Positions 7,225-9,839 of a stretch of DNA of 9,839 nucleotides are shown here, piece after piece (within the stretch, counting starts at the first letter, position 1; the number at the start of each line of letters is the position of its first letter). The DNA lies in contig DASXCV010000124.1 of assembly GCA_036491015.1 (NCBI GenBank), positions 1-9,839 of the forward strand, given 5' to 3'. A model generated the notes under the pieces. The model saw only the letters and a program-made list of their open reading frames with translations. It was not told where the DNA came from and did no database searches. Both the position numbers and the translations under genes were made by a program. This DNA comes from JAICJR01 sp036491015 (GTDB taxonomy: Bacteria > Actinomycetota > Thermoleophilia > Solirubrobacterales > Thermoleophilaceae).

Positions 7225-7312
7225 CACAAGGTAGAAAGTACTTCCGCGAGCGTCGGGCCTGGGCCGTCCCGACCCAGAGGCGACTTGGAACTGGTCAATT
7301 CAAGCGACCGCT

Positions 7313-7364
7313 ACTCGCGTCCCGAGCCGTCGGCACCCACAGGGACCGTGTCGTCGACGCGAGT
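7313..7364. terminator. Candidate hairpin between convergent genes
   Basis: ACTCGCGTC (7313-7321) and GACGCGAGT (7356-7364) form a perfect 9-bp inverted repeat around a 34-base loop, ending 2 bases before the stop of the leftward TIR-like gene and about 90 bases after the sigma-fusion stop. A smaller stem, GTCGGG/CCCGAC (7252-7273), lies closer to the sigma gene. Neither has a T-run, so a Rho-independent role is uncertain; the position between convergent genes fits transcription ending. The rest of 7225-7366 shows nothing else. Confidence 0.4.
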
Positions 7365-7366
7365 GA

Positions 7367-8506
7367 TCAGGCCGCCGCAGACGGAGCGTCCTTGAAGTCG
7401 TTGAAAGCCTTCAGCAGCTTCATCGTCGCGGCGTGATCGAGCTCGTCGCCCCCATACCGGACCTCATAGAGTCCCTGCAGATTGGACGGTAGCTCGGTGC
7501 CCTCCTCGACGAGCAGGATGAACTTGCGGCCGTAGAGCGCCATGGCAGCACCGATCTCGATGAGGACGTTGGGGTTGAGCATCCTGTGCTCTTGGCCCTG
7601 CTGGTCCATCACCTTCAGCTCCGTTCCTACGTGGATTACCGCCGCACCGCACCCGCGCATGTCATCCATCACCTTGTCAGGCACCGGCTTTGAAACGGTT
7701 TCGCGCTCGTCGGCGATCACCGGCTCGAAGTCCCCAAACCGCAGGAGTTCCTTAACCTGCTCGATCACCGTCTTCTTCGTCTTTCCACGAGCCATGAAGA
7801 CCTTGCGATTCTGGAGGTTCCGATCGGCGGATCGAAGATCGGCCCCCTCGCTGCCGGGCAGCTTGACGACGTCCGCAACCGGGCTATCGTCCGGCCCCCG
7901 CGCGCCATCCTCGTCAGACGGCTCGGTAATCGGGATCGCCGAGGTGTCGGCCGGGTTGAGATCAACGTAGAGGTCGCCCTTCAACTCACGGAGCATGCCC
8001 ACGTTGCGCGCGGTCTCGGCGATGAAGCCGTAGGTCCGCTCCGTGGCATCCGGAGGCACTCCGAGTTCCTCCAGGACGTTGCAGCCGATCCGTGCGCTCG
8101 GCATCGGGGATCCGTCATAGCGGGTGAGGAACTCGCGGACGACACGCGGCTGCACTACGGCCTGCCGCTTCGCGGCCATGTCGTCGCCCTCCTTCGTGGG
8201 TGACACAATGCGGCGCCCCAGGTCGGTCAGCCCGATCCTCTCCACACGCGGCCCGCCATCCGTGAGGCCGTAGGCCTGGGCAGCCCCGCACAGGTACCGG
8301 AAGTGCCCGGACGCCGGCTTCTGGTTGAGCGCGAGGGCGATGTCCAGAGGCCTCGTCGGCCGCTTCCCGTACTCGCGACTGATCACCTCCGGGATGGCTA
8401 ACGCCTGTTCCAGCGTGTATCGAGGCACGTCCTCTTGACTGACGTAGGCCCTTTTCTTCCCCTGCTTCGGAGGCTCATCCGGCTGGAGTGAGGCAACACT
8501 TGCCAT
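7367..8506 (-). CDS. TIR-like (CAP12/Pycsar-effector type) nucleotide-binding protein with winged-helix-like N-terminal region
   Basis: A 379-aa protein; the ATG at 8506 has AAGGGAG 8-9 bases upstream, and the in-frame extension to 8749 overlaps the divergent gene and lacks character. Residues 27-100 look like a winged-helix module (YTLEQALAIPEVISREYG, FRYLCGAAQAYGLTDGG, then GLTDLGRRIVSP). Residues 118-183 may be a second (VVREFLTRYDGSPMP, FIAETARNVGMLREL, then a YVDL strand). A charged linker leads to residues 234-372, resembling the TIR-like domain seen in CBASS/Pycsar effectors: RKVFMARGKTKKTVIEQVKELL, then LNPNVLIEIGAAMALYGRKFI, LLVEEGTELPSNLQGLYEV and a last helix. E317 in IEIG sits where the catalytic Glu of NAD-cleaving relatives lies. 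Inferred role: nucleotide- or NAD-targeting effector, perhaps anti-phage, with a DNA- or ligand-binding front end. No membrane segment or adjacent cyclase is seen. Activity is unproven. Confidence 0.78.
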   Translation of the reverse strand: MASVASLQPDEPPKQGKKRAYVSQEDVPRYTLEQALAIPEVISREYGKRPTRPLDIALALNQKPASGHFRYLCGAAQAYGLTDGGPRVERIGLTDLGRRIVSPTKEGDDMAAKRQAVVQPRVVREFLTRYDGSPMPSARIGCNVLEELGVPPDATERTYGFIAETARNVGMLRELKGDLYVDLNPADTSAIPITEPSDEDGARGPDDSPVADVVKLPGSEGADLRSADRNLQNRKVFMARGKTKKTVIEQVKELLRFGDFEPVIADERETVSKPVPDKVMDDMRGCGAAVIHVGTELKVMDQQGQEHRMLNPNVLIEIGAAMALYGRKFILLVEEGTELPSNLQGLYEVRYGGDELDHAATMKLLKAFNDFKDAPSAAA

Positions 8507-8590
8507 CCATATCTCCCTTCCGTGTGTGTTCGCCTGCACGGACAAATCCGCACAGCATGAGGAAGAGAGGTTGGCGGGATAGCGGACGGA

Positions 8591-8616
8591 CACAGAACGT
8601 CGCGATACGTTCTGTG
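8591..8616. promoter_or_regulatory. Operator-like perfect inverted repeat, overlapping a candidate -10
   Basis: CACAGAACGT (8591-8600) and ACGTTCTGTG (8607-8616) are exact reverse complements separated by CGCGAT. The site lies in the 114-base divergent gap and ends 4 bases before the GTG at 8621. TACGTT (8606-8611) inside the right arm fits a TANNNT -10 box with its end 9 bases from that GTG, which would make the transcript leaderless; its -35 (CGGACG, 8583-8588) is weak. A dimeric winged-helix protein bound here would block the rightward gene and could also act on the leftward one. Confidence 0.6.
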
Positions 8617-8620
8617 CATC

Positions 8621-9073
8621 GTGGACACCCACACGCAGACATGCGGGTGGTGCCAAGCGACCGCACGGGCCGCGGCTCGCCTTCGGTTCAAGAAGCTCGG
8701 CAAACACGAACGGCGACTGTTGTTGCTCGCCGCTCCCCACGGTGACCAACCCGTGGAGATCATGCCTCCAGGAGGTTCGCAGGACGACCAGACGTCAACT
8801 CGTCGAGCAGTAAGGAGCCTGCGCGATTTGGGCCTGATCGCGGTGTCGCCCCATCGGGTGCGAATCACTCCGGACAGCGAGGAGGCGCGGAAGCGGCTGC
8901 GCACGCTCAAACGGAAATATGCGGTGATGCGATTCTTCGGCCGTACCGCGCTTGGTGAAGCCGTCGTGGAGCACTACTCGCGGGAACTTCGGGCCGGGGC
9001 GCGCATACGCTGGGCATTGCGTCTCGATGATGTGACCGTCGCCGCCATCGGCCGGTGCCCCCACCGCGACTAA
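8621..9073 (+). CDS. Small winged-helix DNA-binding protein with N-terminal CxxC, putative autoregulator
   Basis: A 150-aa protein starting at GTG. The N-terminus has C8-x2-C11 (CGWC), possibly half of a zinc site or a redox pair. A basic helical segment follows (FKKLGKHERRLLLLAA, 23-38), then a winged-helix core: STRRAVRSLRDLGLIAVSPH at 59-78 reads as a recognition helix plus wing, followed by VRIT. The FGRTALGEAVVEHYSREL segment (106-123) resembles the T-x-LG-E-x-hydrophobic strand-helix common in wHTH regulators, here shifted to the C-terminal half. Residues 125-133 are basic (AGARIRWAL). I do not recognise a named family. The gene is divergent from the TIR-like gene with a perfect inverted repeat directly upstream, so I infer it represses itself and perhaps its neighbour. 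Start choice rests on the absence of a better in-frame start and on the -10-like box; an ATG at residue 48 is too late for the fold. Confidence 0.6.
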   Translation: MDTHTQTCGWCQATARAAARLRFKKLGKHERRLLLLAAPHGDQPVEIMPPGGSQDDQTSTRRAVRSLRDLGLIAVSPHRVRITPDSEEARKRLRTLKRKYAVMRFFGRTALGEAVVEHYSRELRAGARIRWALRLDDVTVAAIGRCPHRD

Positions 9074-9151
9074 CAGCATCAGCTTGGTGGAATCCGGACT
9101 GAGTACCGCACGAAACGTACCGGTACATAGTGTGTCGAGCTCCGCTCCCGT

Positions 9152-9539
9152 CGCATTGCACGAGCGCGCGACGTAAACGGCTTCGAGGAACCGGAGAGCT
9201 AGGACCTGATCACTACCATCGACGCGATCCACGGCCGCGCGAGGCGCTGATCACTATCGCTCGTTCGCTGCGCCCGGGTGGGCCCCATCTCATGGTCGGA
9301 CATCGCGGAGTCGAGCCACGTGCACGAGAACATGGAGCACCCGCTCGGCACGGGTTCTACGTGATCTCGCTCACCCGCTGCATGACGATCTCGCTCGCCA
9401 GGACGGCGAGGGGGTCGGCACGATCTGGGGTGAGCAGAAGGCACGCGAGCTGCTTGCCGGGGCCGGCTTCACGAGCGTCGCGGTCGAGCCGATCGAGGGC
9501 GACGTCGTCAACTGCCACTAAGTACCGGTCAAGGAGCCA
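9152..9539 (+). pseudogene. Decayed class I SAM methyltransferase (C-terminal half)
   Basis: Joining reading frames recovers the C-terminal part of a SAM methyltransferase of the kind found in actinobacteria (Rv2258c-like in flavour). Frame 2, about 9152-9232: GFEEPES, a stop, then DLITTIDAIH. Frame 1, 9241-9297: EALITIARSLRPGGPHLMV. Frame 2, 9299-9352: DIAESSHVHENMEHPLGT. Frame 1, 9355-9399: FYVISLTRCMTISLA. Frame 3, 9402-9518: DGEGVGTIWGEQKARELLAG through DVVNCH, then TAA, after which VPVKEP still reads on. This implies at least four frame changes and two nonsense changes (TAG at 9200, TAA at 9519, both plausible Tyr codons originally). The N-terminal half is not found; 9074-9151 shows nothing recognisable. 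Clearly non-functional unless the assembly has errors here. Confidence 0.8.
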
Positions 9540-9560
9540 GCGCCGCGCGGCGTGGTGTCG

Positions 9561-9839
9561 TCAGCCGAGTTCGTTGCGGACGATCTCCGCGCCCGCCGTC
9601 AGCGCCTTCAGTTTCATCTTCGCGATCGTCCGTGGCAGCGGTTTGAGGCCGCAGTCGGTGGTCAGCCAGACGCGTTCGGGTGGGACGACCTCGATGACCT
9701 TGCGGATGCGGTCGGCGACGACTTCGGGGGTCTCGACCATCATCGTGCGGATGTCGACGACGCCGATGCCTACCTCTTTGTCGTCGGGGAGGCCCTTGAG
9801 CGCGTCGATGTCGATCATCTCGCGGTTGGCGAAGTCGAG
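9561..9839 (-). CDS. Cobalamin-independent methionine synthase-type protein, C-terminal fragment cut by window edge
   Basis: The last 92 codons of a leftward gene that continues past the right edge; the frame is open at base 9839. The sequence DIDALKGLPDDKEVGIGVVDIR, then VADRIRKVIEVVPPERVWLTT and DCGLKPLPRTIAKMKLKAL, matches the C-terminal end of the MetE catalytic domain (PF01717). It includes the Cys of DCGL, the zinc ligand of MetE enzymes that activates the homocysteine thiol. Role: transfer of a methyl group to homocysteine or a related thiol from methyl-folate or another donor. Actinobacteria carry both full MetE and short single-domain homologues of uncertain substrate, and the fragment cannot tell which, so no gene symbol is given. 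It is separated from the methyltransferase pseudogene by about 20 bases. Confidence 0.85.
   Translation of the reverse strand, partial: LDFANREMIDIDALKGLPDDKEVGIGVVDIRTMMVETPEVVADRIRKVIEVVPPERVWLTTDCGLKPLPRTIAKMKLKALTAGAEIVRNELG

Noticed and set aside
7252..7273. GTCGGG/CCCGAC stem as intrinsic terminator of the sigma-fusion gene
   Set aside because: Only 6 bp with no T-run; kept as a weak note beside the longer inverted repeat at 7313-7364.
7225..7366. tRNA gene or attachment site at the left edge of the accessory segment
   Set aside because: No cloverleaf, TTC-type arm or direct repeat with the right edge could be found by eye.
9117..9126. GTACCGGTAC palindrome
   Set aside because: A short self-complementary stretch in decayed sequence with no gene start placed to use it and no second copy of full length nearby.
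8795..9232. 145-aa leftward open frame opposite the winged-helix gene
   Set aside because: It lies across the winged-helix gene and the pseudogene, has no recognisable motif or clear ribosome site, and is explained as a mirror frame of GC-rich coding DNA.

Overview
The very high G+C content, GTG starts, apparently leaderless promoters and protein families suggest a chromosomal segment from a GC-rich actinobacterium. A Thermoleophilia/Solirubrobacterales-type organism is my best guess, by protein flavour only. No rRNA, tRNA, CRISPR array or insertion sequence was seen.

Bases 1-4478 look like the edge of a surface-polysaccharide region. They hold the 3' end of a Wzy/O-antigen-ligase-type membrane protein with C-terminal TPRs (+), a class I SAM methyltransferase (-), a CGNR zinc-finger regulator (+), a GNAT acetyltransferase (-), and a 495-aa polyprenyl glycosylphosphotransferase (-) that would start a glycan on a lipid carrier. 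Convergent neighbours are only 4-9 bases apart. Bases 4479-4765 are a divergent intergenic region with a GC-rich hairpin and a good promoter for the next gene.

Bases 4766-7224 (+) encode a FAD-dependent oxidoreductase of the geranylgeranyl-reductase/FAD-monooxygenase kind. It is followed by an unusual sigma factor that carries its own zf-HC2 anti-sigma-type zinc finger, one membrane helix and a basic Pro/Ala/His-rich tail.

Bases 7225-9560 differ in character and look like a small accessory insertion. A 379-aa protein (-) with winged-helix-like N-terminal modules and a C-terminal TIR-like nucleotide-binding domain (CAP12/Pycsar-effector type) is divergent from a 150-aa winged-helix protein (+) with an N-terminal CxxC. 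A perfect 10-bp inverted repeat between them overlaps the likely -10 of the 150-aa gene. This pair is the best candidate for an undescribed, possibly defence-related, autoregulated system. Beyond it lies a decayed methyltransferase pseudogene (+) with several frameshifts and stops. The window ends in the 3' part of a cobalamin-independent methionine-synthase-type gene (-).

All family assignments come from reading motifs by eye; no database search was run.
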